Shown here piece after piece: positions 8,633-18,185 of a DNA stretch of 64,000 bases. Origin of the DNA: Aliarcobacter sp. (GTDB taxonomy: Bacteria > Campylobacterota > Campylobacteria > Campylobacterales > Arcobacteraceae). How positions within the stretch are numbered: position 1 is the stretch's first letter; each line of letters opens with the position of its first letter. The translations under genes were made by a program, and so were the position numbers. The notes beneath the pieces were generated by a model. It did not search any database. It had not been told where the DNA came from and saw only the letters and a list, made by a program, of their open reading frames with translations. The stretch is taken from NCBI GenBank assembly GCA_028689025.1, contig JAQTXA010000003.1, positions 1-64,000 on the forward strand, written 5' to 3'.

Positions 8633-10311
8633 ACTTCCTCCCCTCTAATAATTGCAATAGCATCATCTTTTGTTATAAGTCCTTCATGATATTGAGCCAT
8701 ACAAGCTTTTTCTACAGTCATATATTCAGCAGGATTTTCAAAATCTCCACCATGCCCTATTTTAAACCTTACAACCTCAGCAATAGGAACCCTATCTTTA
8801 AATCCACTATTATTACACTCATCACAACCAACTTTTTTAAATCCACCTTCTCCATCTTCTGTTTTACAAAATTTACATAATTTTCTAACTAATCTTTGAG
8901 ATACAATTCCTCTTAAGTTATCGATAATATCACCTTCATTAATTCCTAATGAACTTGTCATCCTTGAAACTGTCGCAGGGGCTGAATTCGTATGCATTGT
9001 AGAGAAAACCAACTGCCCTAAGTTTGATGCATTTACAAGTTGAGATGCAGTTTGTGGTTCCCTTGTTTCCCCAATTAGAATAATATTTGAATCTTGTCTT
9101 AAAATATCAACAACTGCTTCAGGGTAACCATATTTAAACTCTTCACTTGCACTTGCAAACTCAGATAAATCGATTTGGAAGAATGATTCATCAACATACT
9201 CAACGGGGTCTTCAATAGTAATAACATACTGTTGTTGTTTTGCAAGTTGTTGTAAAAGAGCATACATTAAGTGCGTTTTTCCAGATCCAACTTGCCCTGT
9301 AATTAATATCATTCCATTTGCATATTTTGTTAAATTTGATAAGATATCAACTGTTTCTTGTGGATAATTTAATCCTCTTAAATTATGTGAAACAACTCCT
9401 CGTCCACCAATCATCCTCATAACTAAAGAGAAATTTAATTTTGAATTTATAAGTCCAAGTCTGAATTTAATACTTTTTTTACCATATTCATAATTTATAA
9501 CCCCATTAATTGATTCATAATCTGAATCTTCTTGGTCTGCCATGGTTACCAATCTTCTTTTTAATGTTTTAGCAATTGTAATTGGCATTGTTCCCATATC
9601 AACTTTTATACCATCAATTCTAAACCATAAAGTTGCATATCTACTTGTTTTTTGAATATGTATATCTGAAGCTCCAAGAAGAATAGCTTGCCCCATCATT
9701 TTGTCAAAATATTTATTTATCTCTTCATCATTTTCAGTATCATTATTTGAATTAAAAATAATCTCTCTATCTTCACCAAAAACAGAAGATAAAACTCCTT
9801 CACCTAAAACAACTATTTTTGTAAAATAGAATTTACTCAAAACATCAAAATCTAAGTTTACAACATCTCTAATACCCAAAACTTTATTTTTGATTTTTTT
9901 GTCTTCCAAAGTTATAATATACATAGTCGTACATAACTCTAACTTCTTTTCATCTAATTGAAATGATGTATCTTGGTAATATTTTGACAACTCACTATAA
10001 CTTGCATAATATTCGTATCCAAGGGATCTAACAAATTCTGCATATTTCTCTTCATTAGCAATTAAATCTCCATATCCACCTTTTAATTGATATTTATCTT
10101 TAATAACATCTTCAATTAATATTGCTAACTGAGTATCTACATCCTCGTTTTTACCTATAAACTCAAAAAATTTATGTTTTAGCTTTTCAAAAATAGCCAT
10201 ATAATCTATTTTTTTTGATTCAACTCTTTTTGTTTGATTCTCTTTTTTCCTTTTTTTTAAAAAAGAAAATTTTGGAACATTTTGAAATGTTGTAAGAAGT
10301 TTTTTAATCAT
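8620..10311 (-). CDS. Type IV pilus/type II secretion assembly ATPase (GspE/PilB family)
   Basis: This hexameric cytosolic motor powers pilin assembly. The 563 residues carry the full GspE core: 'ATLWFRIDGIK' (linker), 'GQVGSGKTHLMYALL' (Walker A, about residues 337-351), 'YVITIEDPVEY' (Asp box), 'ILIGETREPQTA' (Walker B) and 'FSTMHTNSA' (His box). A zinc-type CxxC...CxxC pair ('CKFC', 'CDEC') lies near residues 478-500, typical of extension ATPases and absent from PilT. The Walker B follow-on reads GETREPQTA, where GEIRDxETA is usual. It is the only such ATPase in the window, with no PilT-like retraction motor nearby. Confidence 0.92.
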   Translation of the reverse strand: MIKKLLTTFQNVPKFSFLKKRKKENQTKRVESKKIDYMAIFEKLKHKFFEFIGKNEDVDTQLAILIEDVIKDKYQLKGGYGDLIANEEKYAEFVRSLGYEYYASYSELSKYYQDTSFQLDEKKLELCTTMYIITLEDKKIKNKVLGIRDVVNLDFDVLSKFYFTKIVVLGEGVLSSVFGEDREIIFNSNNDTENDEEINKYFDKMMGQAILLGASDIHIQKTSRYATLWFRIDGIKVDMGTMPITIAKTLKRRLVTMADQEDSDYESINGVINYEYGKKSIKFRLGLINSKLNFSLVMRMIGGRGVVSHNLRGLNYPQETVDILSNLTKYANGMILITGQVGSGKTHLMYALLQQLAKQQQYVITIEDPVEYVDESFFQIDLSEFASASEEFKYGYPEAVVDILRQDSNIILIGETREPQTASQLVNASNLGQLVFSTMHTNSAPATVSRMTSSLGINEGDIIDNLRGIVSQRLVRKLCKFCKTEDGEGGFKKVGCDECNNSGFKDRVPIAEVVRFKIGHGGDFENPAEYMTVEKACMAQYHEGLITKDDAIAIIRGEEVWYD

Positions 10312-10322
10312 TTTTTATCTTC

Positions 10323-11339
10323 TTACTTATATAGTGTTTTAAAGGTAAATGTACTAATTACTAAATTAATAATATCAGAACCAATAATAACTGTAACTAG
10401 CATAGCAACCATCCAAAACATAAATTTCCACTGTAAAACCATATAATTTATATTCTTTTCATACATAGTGTCACAAGTTTGATATAAAGATTTTGTAACT
10501 TCTGAGAAACTTGTTTTACTAAGTTCTGACAGTTTTATATCTGCTGTTATAATTGCAGGAAAATTATACTTTTCAAATACAATAAACAGTTTTTTATTTC
10601 TATTTATAATATCTGCTAACTCTGCAAAAAATGGTCTTAATCCTTCTTTAAAATAATCCTTTGATAAAATTAGTGATGTTTTATGAAAAGAGATACCAGC
10701 ACTCAACATTCCATTTAAAATTCTAAACATAAATCTTCCATCTGAAAAAGCTTGTGTTTTAAAAACTTTATAAAGCCACGCTGGTTTATACTTTTCACAA
10801 TATACATATCCAAAAAAAAGAAATGCTGTTACAAAAATGGATAAACCTAATCCTGCATATGCAAAATCATAAGTAAAATATTTAGGTACCCCTAAAAATT
10901 GTTCCACATCTGGATTTAATTTTCGTAAATGTACTAAATCTTTTTGTAGCATGTCAAGATATATAATAAGTCCATAAAAAGTACCTATTACAATACCTAA
11001 TGGCATAAATATTGGATTTATCATTTTTAATAATAGATTTGAATTTGCTTTTTTAAATGATAATACAAGTTTTAATCCATCAATTGTACTTGTACTATTT
11101 ACTACCAAACTAAACTGGAAATTATTTAAAAATTTGTGTTTATGTAAGATTGCCTCAAGTTTATGTTTTCCCATCTCCATATCTTTTATTGCAGCTATTA
11201 ATCTTTTTTTAAAATTTGTTTCCCTAGTAATTTGTTCACTATATAATAATAGAGCTCTTCTTGTATTAGAGCCATTTTCTAATTTTGTAACAAGATAATC
11301 CAATAAAAACTGCTCATACGGATCAGCGAACATACTCAT
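10323..11339 (-). CDS. Inner-membrane platform protein (GspF/PilC family)
   Basis: This is the polytopic core on which pilins are assembled. At 338 residues it is a little shorter than PilC/GspF (about 400) and close to BfpE/TcpE of type IVb pili. Three hydrophobic segments are visible, near residues 105-128, 158-180 and 303-330. Two related cytosolic helical domains flank them: 'MEMGKHKLEAILHKHKF' in the first, and 'FMFRILNGMLSAGISFHKT' followed by 'DIINRNKKLFIVFEK' in the second. It sits 11 bases downstream of neither an overlap nor a promoter-sized gap, between the secretin and the ATPase, the usual order in type IVb pilus operons. Confidence 0.85.
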   Translation of the reverse strand: MSMFADPYEQFLLDYLVTKLENGSNTRRALLLYSEQITRETNFKKRLIAAIKDMEMGKHKLEAILHKHKFLNNFQFSLVVNSTSTIDGLKLVLSFKKANSNLLLKMINPIFMPLGIVIGTFYGLIIYLDMLQKDLVHLRKLNPDVEQFLGVPKYFTYDFAYAGLGLSIFVTAFLFFGYVYCEKYKPAWLYKVFKTQAFSDGRFMFRILNGMLSAGISFHKTSLILSKDYFKEGLRPFFAELADIINRNKKLFIVFEKYNFPAIITADIKLSELSKTSFSEVTKSLYQTCDTMYEKNINYMVLQWKFMFWMVAMLVTVIIGSDIINLVISTFTFKTLYK

Positions 11340-11341
11340 AA

Positions 11342-12997
11342 TTAAAAGCCTTTGATATTTTTAAGAGTAACCACATACACAATTTCTCTTCTAATATAAG
11401 ATTTTGAATCAGATCCACCTATTGCAAATCCTTCTATAGGAAGAACTCCTTGGTAATTTTTTGCATCATCATGAACAATAATAGAGCCAACAATTGATGT
11501 TTCTCCAAGTCTTACTTCCCTTGAAATATTATAACTCTGGTCATTATATTGAGGAAGTTTTATCATTGTTCCATCAACACTAACTTCTCCAAATGCAATA
11601 AGTTTTTTAATACTAGGAGCTATATTTAGAAATATTTTATCTCTAGATATTTTTGCCATTGCAGTTATTGATGTTCCTTCTTTTAAAGTATTTACCGTTA
11701 CATCTGATGTTCTTACATTTGTATCTGCATCAATTGTTGTTTGGATTTTCTCTACATAATCTGTATTATCTGTAATAGATTGTACTGTTGGTATATTATT
11801 TTTCAGTACTAACGTATTTTTACTATAATTTAATATTTTTCCTATTTCATTATTTGCAGTTGCAGTTAGTTGAAGTAATCTTGTTGCATTGTCACTTGTA
11901 AAACTAAATGCGCCACCTGTTCCTACACTTTTAACAACTCCGGCTCCTGTGTTTGTTTGCCTATCATCAGATATTGTTCCAATTCCATATTGTCTATTTT
12001 TATTTAAAATAAGTTCAATTCTTTCAAATTCTACTACTGCTTCTTTGGCAAAAGATAATTCATACGCCTTTGCAATAGTTCTCACTGCATTTTCTACTGA
12101 AGTTGTAGATTTTAAAAATATCAATCCACTTGATTTATCTATGTGATATGTTGATATTTTATCCGTTGATATTATATTCTTAAGCATTTTATCTAGTTCA
12201 TCATAGAGTGCAATTTGAGAATTATTTTCTACTTTTGCATCACCTGCTGATTGTTGTGATGTTTGACTTGAAGATTTCATATCTAATAATGGGATATTTA
12301 ATTCAATCACTATATCTTTGTATCTTGAAATATTTATAACTTCTTTATCATAATCGATATCAACAAAAACATCTTTCGCATGAGATAAAGAGTTTAATGC
12401 ATCTTTTAAATTTTTTGAACTTATGCTTACAATACTATTTTGAAAATCATCCCTATTATCTATATAACTTCCAATATTAACTTCATATCCAGATTCTGCA
12501 GTTATAAGTTTTATTAACTCCTCAACAGAAATTTGACCCTCAAGTATAAAAGGAATATGCTCAATTGATTGTTTTTTTGTTTCGCTTGTACTTAAAAGTT
12601 GAACTAAATAAATAGAACCATTCTTTTTAATAAAAAGTTCTTTATCTAATACAGCATTTAAATACTGATTTAACTCAGCAAAATTATGTATTTTTATTCT
12701 ACTTTTTGGGATTAAAATATCACTACTTTTTAAGTAATAGAAATTACCATCTATAATTTCCATCTCTTTTAATATTTCACCTAATGATTTATCTTCTAAA
12801 ATACTAATAAACTCTTTCTTAACTTCTTTTTCATCAACTAATGAACTAGCATAAGACTCTTTAATGCCTTTATAATCTTTTTTATCAAGAGATTTCTTTG
12901 TACTATCAATCATTTCTTCATGATAACTTTTTGAACTGCATCCTGTTAAAATTACTGCTAAAAGAGTAAAAGATAAAAGATTTTTAAATTTTTTCAA
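11342..12997 (-). CDS. Outer-membrane secretin lipoprotein (BfpB/TcpC/PilN-type)
   Basis: Secretins form the gated outer-membrane ring through which the pilus passes. A lipobox ('AVILTGC', Cys20) marks it as a lipoprotein, the form typical of type IVb pili. Residues 150-240 and 270-320 look like N-domains ('GQISVEELIKLITAESGYEV', 'STYHIDKSSGLIFLKSTTSV'). The C-terminal ~220 residues are the secretin barrel region, with 'VEFERIELILNKNRQYGIG', 'GTSITAMAKIS', and an ending 'REIVYVVTLKNIKGF'. At 551 residues it matches BfpB-like secretins. It follows the 952-residue RCC1 gene after 10 bases. Confidence 0.85.
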   Translation of the reverse strand: MKKFKNLLSFTLLAVILTGCSSKSYHEEMIDSTKKSLDKKDYKGIKESYASSLVDEKEVKKEFISILEDKSLGEILKEMEIIDGNFYYLKSSDILIPKSRIKIHNFAELNQYLNAVLDKELFIKKNGSIYLVQLLSTSETKKQSIEHIPFILEGQISVEELIKLITAESGYEVNIGSYIDNRDDFQNSIVSISSKNLKDALNSLSHAKDVFVDIDYDKEVINISRYKDIVIELNIPLLDMKSSSQTSQQSAGDAKVENNSQIALYDELDKMLKNIISTDKISTYHIDKSSGLIFLKSTTSVENAVRTIAKAYELSFAKEAVVEFERIELILNKNRQYGIGTISDDRQTNTGAGVVKSVGTGGAFSFTSDNATRLLQLTATANNEIGKILNYSKNTLVLKNNIPTVQSITDNTDYVEKIQTTIDADTNVRTSDVTVNTLKEGTSITAMAKISRDKIFLNIAPSIKKLIAFGEVSVDGTMIKLPQYNDQSYNISREVRLGETSIVGSIIVHDDAKNYQGVLPIEGFAIGGSDSKSYIRREIVYVVTLKNIKGF

Positions 12998-13007
12998 ATA
13001 TTATTCC

Positions 13008-15866
13008 TTATTTAAAATAAAATGGATAATCAAATCCACCAATGTACGTTGGATATTTTAAAAATAAATTCCCACTATTATTATATTTATCAAAAGACAT
13101 CTGAGTTGTCTTGTCACTTTCTTGAGAAATAAATAATTTATTTATAGTGCTTATTTTACTCACATCATATAAAGATGTACTTAAAATTGGGATACTTCTA
13201 CCAACATTTCCCCAACAATACATCTGTGACGCTGTTGTAAATCCTGTCATTCCACAAATAAAAGACTTACTTGTCTCTTTAACTCTTACTCGAACATTAT
13301 CAATTCCCCATGATTCATCACCAATAGTCTGTCCATACGACCAAGAAGTATACCCCGTATCTGTACTCACTCCATTTCTAACCCTAAATACAACTTTTAG
13401 GTTACCACTACTATCAAGTTTTCCCTTAAACTTATATGTATACTTTTCATCATTATTTTTTGAAAATTTTATGCCATATAGTTCTGAACTTTTGTTATTA
13501 CAAATTCCATCTGATGTATAATTTGTACCTAAATTAAGGGTATAAATACCTGTATCATTTGTATCTTTAGCTTCATCATGACAATCATGAATAAATCCAT
13601 CTTCAGATACTAAAACATCATTTAATAAAATTTGAAATCTCTCCATATCCCATGAGTCGATTTCATAAAAATCAAACTCTATTTCAACTTCATTATTTGC
13701 ATAGGTACTTCCGAAAATATATGTTTTTTCTAATGCCTGATACCCTAAAAGAATTCTACCTAAAATTCTTGTTGGGTTAACTCTTTCGGTAACAGGTGAA
13801 ATTGATGTATTTGGTGATGATTCTGTAGCAACATATGTTGGTGCAGTTACGCTACTTGTTTGATTTTTAAATGCTGTATCACTATATGTTTTTAATTTCC
13901 AAGTATCCACACCACTTTCAAAATTATCTGATTGTTCAGTTTTTATTGTATCCAATTGATAAATTGATACATTTGTAAAATTTGCATATCCAGTAGTGCT
14001 TGATATTGTATTTAATTCAGCCAAAGCTGTATCAAAAATTGCACTATCTGTTGAATTACAATTAGTTCCATCACTCTCTTTACAAGAAATAAAAGAATCA
14101 CTACCTTTTAATTCTAAATTTTTATTGGCATATGTATATAATGTACTTGCTCCGTTGTCATATAAAGAAGCACTTATAGCATTACTTGGAATATCTGAAT
14201 TTATAGAACTTACTGATAGATTAGCATTTGTTCTGTAAAATATCCCATCACTACCTTTTAAAATAAAACTTTTGCTATTAGTAAAAATAGCATCTGGATT
14301 AAATGTTGATAGTGATACTAAGGTTGGTTCAGAATAAGTTGTTCCATCTGGTAGTTCTCCCCAAATATAAAATAAATTATTTGAGTCTATTGCACCAAAA
14401 GTTTTTATATCTCTTAAAGCAAATATTTTTTTAAAAACTTGACCATTATTTTTAACTTGCACAGGTGTCAATTGAATTATAAATTTATCTGTACTTCCAA
14501 TTCCTAAAGCTCCTAAATAATTTCTTCCTATAGTATAAATTTTCCCGGCATCAGAAAGAACAGCGATAACATCTTCTACCATTGCAATCTCTTTTAAATA
14601 TATTCCATTTGTTTTATCTTTAAAATAGTTATTTCTAACTAGTATTGATGTTTCAATTGTAGATGTTATATTTTCATAATTATTTGTAATTTGTCCATTG
14701 CAATATAAATCACCACCTTCTTTAGTTGTTGTTCCCACAAAAATAGGAGAAATGGCACATACATTCGTACTATTCATTGCCATTTTTTGAAATTTTACTC
14801 TATATGGATTGTTGTACCATTTAATGCCATTTTGTGTTGAGTCGTTTATCTGAACTTTTAACATCACAGGGGTATTTACAAAATATGGCTTTAAAGTTGT
14901 ATCTAACTGTCCATAAGTTTCTATTCCTGCTTTTTTATATTGATTATTTCCCCAACAAAATATATCTCCATTTGCAAGCATACAACCACCATCACGTCTA
15001 AGCATCAAATCTTTTGAATTTGGAATATAACTAAGTAATTTTTGTTCTATTGATTGACCATCTAATGATACAGGTTCATTTGTTGCTCCACCTGTTGTTT
15101 CACTTGCACTCCAAAGACTTGTGCCATCTTTTTTTAATCCAATAAAATACTTTTCATACCATGAAGTACCTATTTTAACATAAGCTTTTGCCCCAATTTC
15201 AGCTATTATATATTGTAAATCTTCATCATTTTCAGTATAAATTGGTTCTTCTTGATAAACTTCAAAACTTCTATTTTTTGGAATGTCTGTTTTACAATAC
15301 TTATACGTAAGTTTTTCATTTTCTAACTCATAAAAAGGCTTTCCACTTGTACATGTTTGATTTGGAAATTTTATATCTTTAGGAGTTGTTTCATTTAAAA
15401 CTGAAACTATCTCTTTTTGAATATCATTATATAAAACTTGAGAACCTAAAGCTAACTTATCTTTTGTGATATTTATAGGTGGAATTGTATTTACTCTAAA
15501 AACTTTATTGGTATAAAAATTATATAGGTAATTATATTCACTGTTGTAATTAGTTGTCGTCTCAATGGCACCTTTTATAAATGCACTATTATTTGAATCA
15601 AAAAAAACTACTATATTTGATTTACTTAATGGATTTGTTTTATTAAAATTTGTTCCTAAATATTCTGCTGTTTCTAGTTTTGTCCAGTCTAAGCTATTAT
15701 CACTATTTTTAGGAATTGTTGCTGTTTGTAAAATATATTTATTTAAAGCAAGTGAAATATATTCTTCCTTTTGTATTACATCTTTAACAGCATTCATTAA
15801 AGATATATTTTCACTAGAAGAAAAAGCAAAATTTATATAAATTAAAATTAGAATTAGAATTTTCAT
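13008..15866 (-). CDS. Secreted RCC1-repeat protein with inserted lectin-like domain, predicted pilus adhesin (952 aa)
   Basis: A signal peptide ('MKILILILIYINFAFSSS') is followed by the helical module shared with three neighbours ('VKDVIQKEEYISLALNKYIL'). RCC1-type repeats occur between about residues 290 and 540: 'GDIFCWGNNQYKKAG', 'GDLYCNGQ', 'GKIYTIGRNYLGALGIG' and 'NLFYIWGELPDG'. One more lies near the C-terminus ('SQMYCWGNVG'). Between them, about residues 655-870, is a beta-rich domain beginning 'DNFESGVDTWKL', with 'VEIEFDFYEIDSWDMERF' and ending 'SWGIDNVRVRV', which looks like a jelly-roll carbohydrate-binding fold. The C-terminus 'KYPTYIGGFDYPFYFK' matches the 755-residue homologue. 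Predicted adhesin; the ligand is unknown. Confidence 0.75.
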   Translation of the reverse strand: MKILILILIYINFAFSSSENISLMNAVKDVIQKEEYISLALNKYILQTATIPKNSDNSLDWTKLETAEYLGTNFNKTNPLSKSNIVVFFDSNNSAFIKGAIETTTNYNSEYNYLYNFYTNKVFRVNTIPPINITKDKLALGSQVLYNDIQKEIVSVLNETTPKDIKFPNQTCTSGKPFYELENEKLTYKYCKTDIPKNRSFEVYQEEPIYTENDEDLQYIIAEIGAKAYVKIGTSWYEKYFIGLKKDGTSLWSASETTGGATNEPVSLDGQSIEQKLLSYIPNSKDLMLRRDGGCMLANGDIFCWGNNQYKKAGIETYGQLDTTLKPYFVNTPVMLKVQINDSTQNGIKWYNNPYRVKFQKMAMNSTNVCAISPIFVGTTTKEGGDLYCNGQITNNYENITSTIETSILVRNNYFKDKTNGIYLKEIAMVEDVIAVLSDAGKIYTIGRNYLGALGIGSTDKFIIQLTPVQVKNNGQVFKKIFALRDIKTFGAIDSNNLFYIWGELPDGTTYSEPTLVSLSTFNPDAIFTNSKSFILKGSDGIFYRTNANLSVSSINSDIPSNAISASLYDNGASTLYTYANKNLELKGSDSFISCKESDGTNCNSTDSAIFDTALAELNTISSTTGYANFTNVSIYQLDTIKTEQSDNFESGVDTWKLKTYSDTAFKNQTSSVTAPTYVATESSPNTSISPVTERVNPTRILGRILLGYQALEKTYIFGSTYANNEVEIEFDFYEIDSWDMERFQILLNDVLVSEDGFIHDCHDEAKDTNDTGIYTLNLGTNYTSDGICNNKSSELYGIKFSKNNDEKYTYKFKGKLDSSGNLKVVFRVRNGVSTDTGYTSWSYGQTIGDESWGIDNVRVRVKETSKSFICGMTGFTTASQMYCWGNVGRSIPILSTSLYDVSKISTINKLFISQESDKTTQMSFDKYNNSGNLFLKYPTYIGGFDYPFYFK

Positions 15867-16619
15867 TTAATTCACCTTCAAAATTTGCAAATTATTTGAA
15901 GAATCATTTATTAACTTCACATATTTTACACCATCTATAAATATATATGCACCAACTGATAAATCTTGTAATTTTGTATCGGTTAATAAACTATTTGTAC
16001 TTAAAATGACATTACCTTTATTAAAATCTTTTTTACTATATTCAATCCATTGTAAACTAGCGTTATACCATCTTATAGATTTTTTATTATTACTACAATA
16101 AGTTCCTGCAACTGGCGAACTACAATCTTTTTGTATAGTCTTATCGTTTTTTAATAAATCAAAAATTGTTTTTGCTTCATTGCTTTGTAACTTAATTTCA
16201 ACATAAGAATCTATTATTTTAACTTTATTATTTACAGTATCTTCTACAGAATATACAGAAGTATAATTTCTATATAAATCTCTATTATAGAGTTGCACTA
16301 TATAATCTTGAGTGTTGTTATATTCATCTTTTGTAATTAAATATTTTAATTTTAATGTTTTTGTATTTGAAAAATCTATATCTATACCCATTCTATTTTC
16401 TACTGAAAAATTACTTCCTAAATAACTATCATTAATCAAATTAGTCATTGTAGGTAATGCAAACTCTGTTAAAATATATCTTTCAAAATTCTTTGCAATA
16501 CTTTCTTCTCTTTCTATTAGATTTTGAACATATAGAGTATTTTGTTTTTGAGCTGTTAAATCTTCATTTGCACTTAAAGAACTTATAAAAAGAAGTGTTG
16601 TAATTATTCTTTTTATCAT
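15867..16619 (-). CDS. Secreted protein, short member of the pilus-locus paralogous family (250 aa)
   Basis: No named family is recognised. A signal peptide ('MIKRIITTLLFISSLSANE') precedes the shared module 'VQNLIEREESIAKNFERYIL'. This is followed by 'PTMTNLINDSYLGSNFS', as in the two RCC1 proteins, but the chain ends without propeller repeats. A 'DCSSPVAGTYCS' cysteine pair lies at about residues 170-181, followed by 'IRWYNASLQWIEY'. The C-terminal 'VGAYIFIDGVKYVKL' resembles 'KGALIYDIDGVKYVKT' at the end of the next gene's product. It overlaps the 16616-17335 gene by four bases and its stop abuts the 952-residue gene start. A minor pilus subunit or adhesin scaffold is an inference. Confidence 0.65.
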   Translation of the reverse strand: MIKRIITTLLFISSLSANEDLTAQKQNTLYVQNLIEREESIAKNFERYILTEFALPTMTNLINDSYLGSNFSVENRMGIDIDFSNTKTLKLKYLITKDEYNNTQDYIVQLYNRDLYRNYTSVYSVEDTVNNKVKIIDSYVEIKLQSNEAKTIFDLLKNDKTIQKDCSSPVAGTYCSNNKKSIRWYNASLQWIEYSKKDFNKGNVILSTNSLLTDTKLQDLSVGAYIFIDGVKYVKLINDSSNNLQILKVN

Positions 16620-17335
16620 TTTAATGCCTCAAGAGTTGTTGTTGTTTTCACATACTTTACACCATCTATATCATAAATCAAAGCTCCCTTAGGAATTGAT
16701 TTAAATACATCTTCAGTTGTGTACTTTACACTATTATTGGTAACAACAATAGGACCTGTTTTAAATTTATCTACATGATAACTCATTAAATAACTGGCAA
16801 TTGTAGTGGGTGTTACTCCTATTGCATCTATATAAATATGGTTATCTCTTTTACAAGCCTTGTCTGAATTTGAAGATGAACAATCTTTAATTTCATTACC
16901 ACTATTTAATTTTATTAAATCATATAGATGTTTTGCAAAACTATCTTCTAAGATAAAATAAACTGCACCGTCTCTTACATAAGTTCTTTTTCTAAAGGTG
17001 TCACTCTCATATAAACTTTTTATACTTAAATCTGCTTTTAAAATATCTCCTAAAGCATAGTTTATTTTTGGTAAATCAGCTGTCAAAGTTGTAAGATTAA
17101 CTTTATCATCTATTGTTACAAAAGCGGTTATTGTTCCACCCATTAAAGTTGTAATAGTTCCTACCGTTGGAGGAAGTTTATAATTACTTAAAATATACTC
17201 TTCATAAGTTCTTGCAAATGATTCTTCATATTGAACTATATTTTTTATATCTTGTAAAATTATCTGTCTCTCTTGAAAAGTTTCACTTTGCAAAAAATTA
17301 AAACTTATTATTAAAAATAAAAAACACCTAATCAT
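16616..17335 (-). CDS. Secreted protein, short member of the pilus-locus paralogous family (239 aa)
   Basis: The signal peptide 'MIRCFLFLIISFNFLQSE' leads into the family module 'IKNIVQYEESFARTYEEYIL' and 'YKLPPTVGTITTLMG'. A cysteine pair ('DCSSSNSDKAC', about residues 152-162) occupies the same place as in the 250-residue paralogue. The C-terminus 'ALIYDIDGVKYVKT' is shared with it. No propeller repeats are present. Four-base overlaps with both neighbours show tight translational coupling. The two short paralogues probably arose by duplication and may act as minor subunits. Their function is not known. Confidence 0.65.
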   Translation of the reverse strand: MIRCFLFLIISFNFLQSETFQERQIILQDIKNIVQYEESFARTYEEYILSNYKLPPTVGTITTLMGGTITAFVTIDDKVNLTTLTADLPKINYALGDILKADLSIKSLYESDTFRKRTYVRDGAVYFILEDSFAKHLYDLIKLNSGNEIKDCSSSNSDKACKRDNHIYIDAIGVTPTTIASYLMSYHVDKFKTGPIVVTNNSVKYTTEDVFKSIPKGALIYDIDGVKYVKTTTTLEALK

Positions 17336-18099
17336 AATACATCTTTTAATTGATAATATAATTTTGTTTCAATAGCTGTTTCATTTAAGTAGAGTTTCTC
17401 TTTGATTTTTGATTTGAAATAGGCTTTTTTCCTAGTTTTCAATACTTCTACATCCAAAACTGTATTAGCTGAAACTTCAGCTGGTGTTCTAAAATCTTGA
17501 TACATTTTGCCATAGGGTATAAATTTATCTTCTGGAGTATAATCAGCCATCAAGGTTGTCATAGTTGCTGTTACTGTTTGAGCAGAATATAAAATCTCAA
17601 TTTCTAAAAAATGGATAGCTCTATTTACACTCTTTTCAATTTCAGCATCATTTAAAACTAGGTTTTTATTATTTCCACCAACATCAAAAGTATATTTATT
17701 TGTTGTTGTATCAGCTGTAATTGATGATGCATCTGTAATATTTTTTAATTTTGCTTTTAACGCTAAAAGTTTTAATTTTTCATCTTGGCTTATTTCAAAA
17801 TTTCCTTCACTATTTACAAGCTCTTTATTTGTTAAATTACTATCTTTATTTCTATCTAATAATAAAACTTTTTCCCAATTTTCACCTTTTGGTAAATTGG
17901 CAATGATTACATCTCTTGTAATGTCTTGGGGATTTTTGTTGTATTGTTTGGCTAAAAGGGTTTTGATTTCTGAGATTATTTCATAATTTTCTTGGATTTG
18001 TTTTGCTTCTTGGACATCTGAATAAGATTTATACATAGCCGATGCTGAAAATATAGCTGTAACAATAAGAGCAGATGATAGCCATATATTTCCAAACAT
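17332..18099 (-). CDS. Pilin-like protein, PilV/minor-pilin type, no prepilin leader (255 aa)
   Basis: The N-terminus 'MFGNIWLSSALIVTAIFSAS' is a membrane helix starting almost at residue 1. It is followed by an amphipathic helix ('VQEAKQIQENYEIISEIKTL') and 'AKQYNKNPQDITRDVIIANL', the pattern of type IVb pilin alpha-1 and PilV. No charged leader with a Gly/Ala cleavage site and no Glu5 are seen. The remaining ~190 residues are mixed alpha/beta with no cysteine. AAGGG lies about 10 bases before the ATG, so the start is credible. The gene begins after the hairpin that follows the 18213-18890 pilin gene and overlaps the next gene by four bases. Confidence 0.6.
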   Translation of the reverse strand: MFGNIWLSSALIVTAIFSASAMYKSYSDVQEAKQIQENYEIISEIKTLLAKQYNKNPQDITRDVIIANLPKGENWEKVLLLDRNKDSNLTNKELVNSEGNFEISQDEKLKLLALKAKLKNITDASSITADTTTNKYTFDVGGNNKNLVLNDAEIEKSVNRAIHFLEIEILYSAQTVTATMTTLMADYTPEDKFIPYGKMYQDFRTPAEVSANTVLDVEVLKTRKKAYFKSKIKEKLYLNETAIETKLYYQLKDVL

Positions 18100-18185
18100 T
18101 AATAAAAACCCTTCAAAAAAAGAAACTTAAAATAAAAAGTAAATACTGTCAGATTTTAGTACTTAGTTTTTAGTTTGCAATTTAT

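Noticed and set aside
13147-13521. 124-codon open frame on the plus strand opposite the 952-residue propeller gene
   Set aside because: It lies wholly antisense to a gene with clear signal peptide and repeats, has no ribosome site, and the product shows no recognisable motif.
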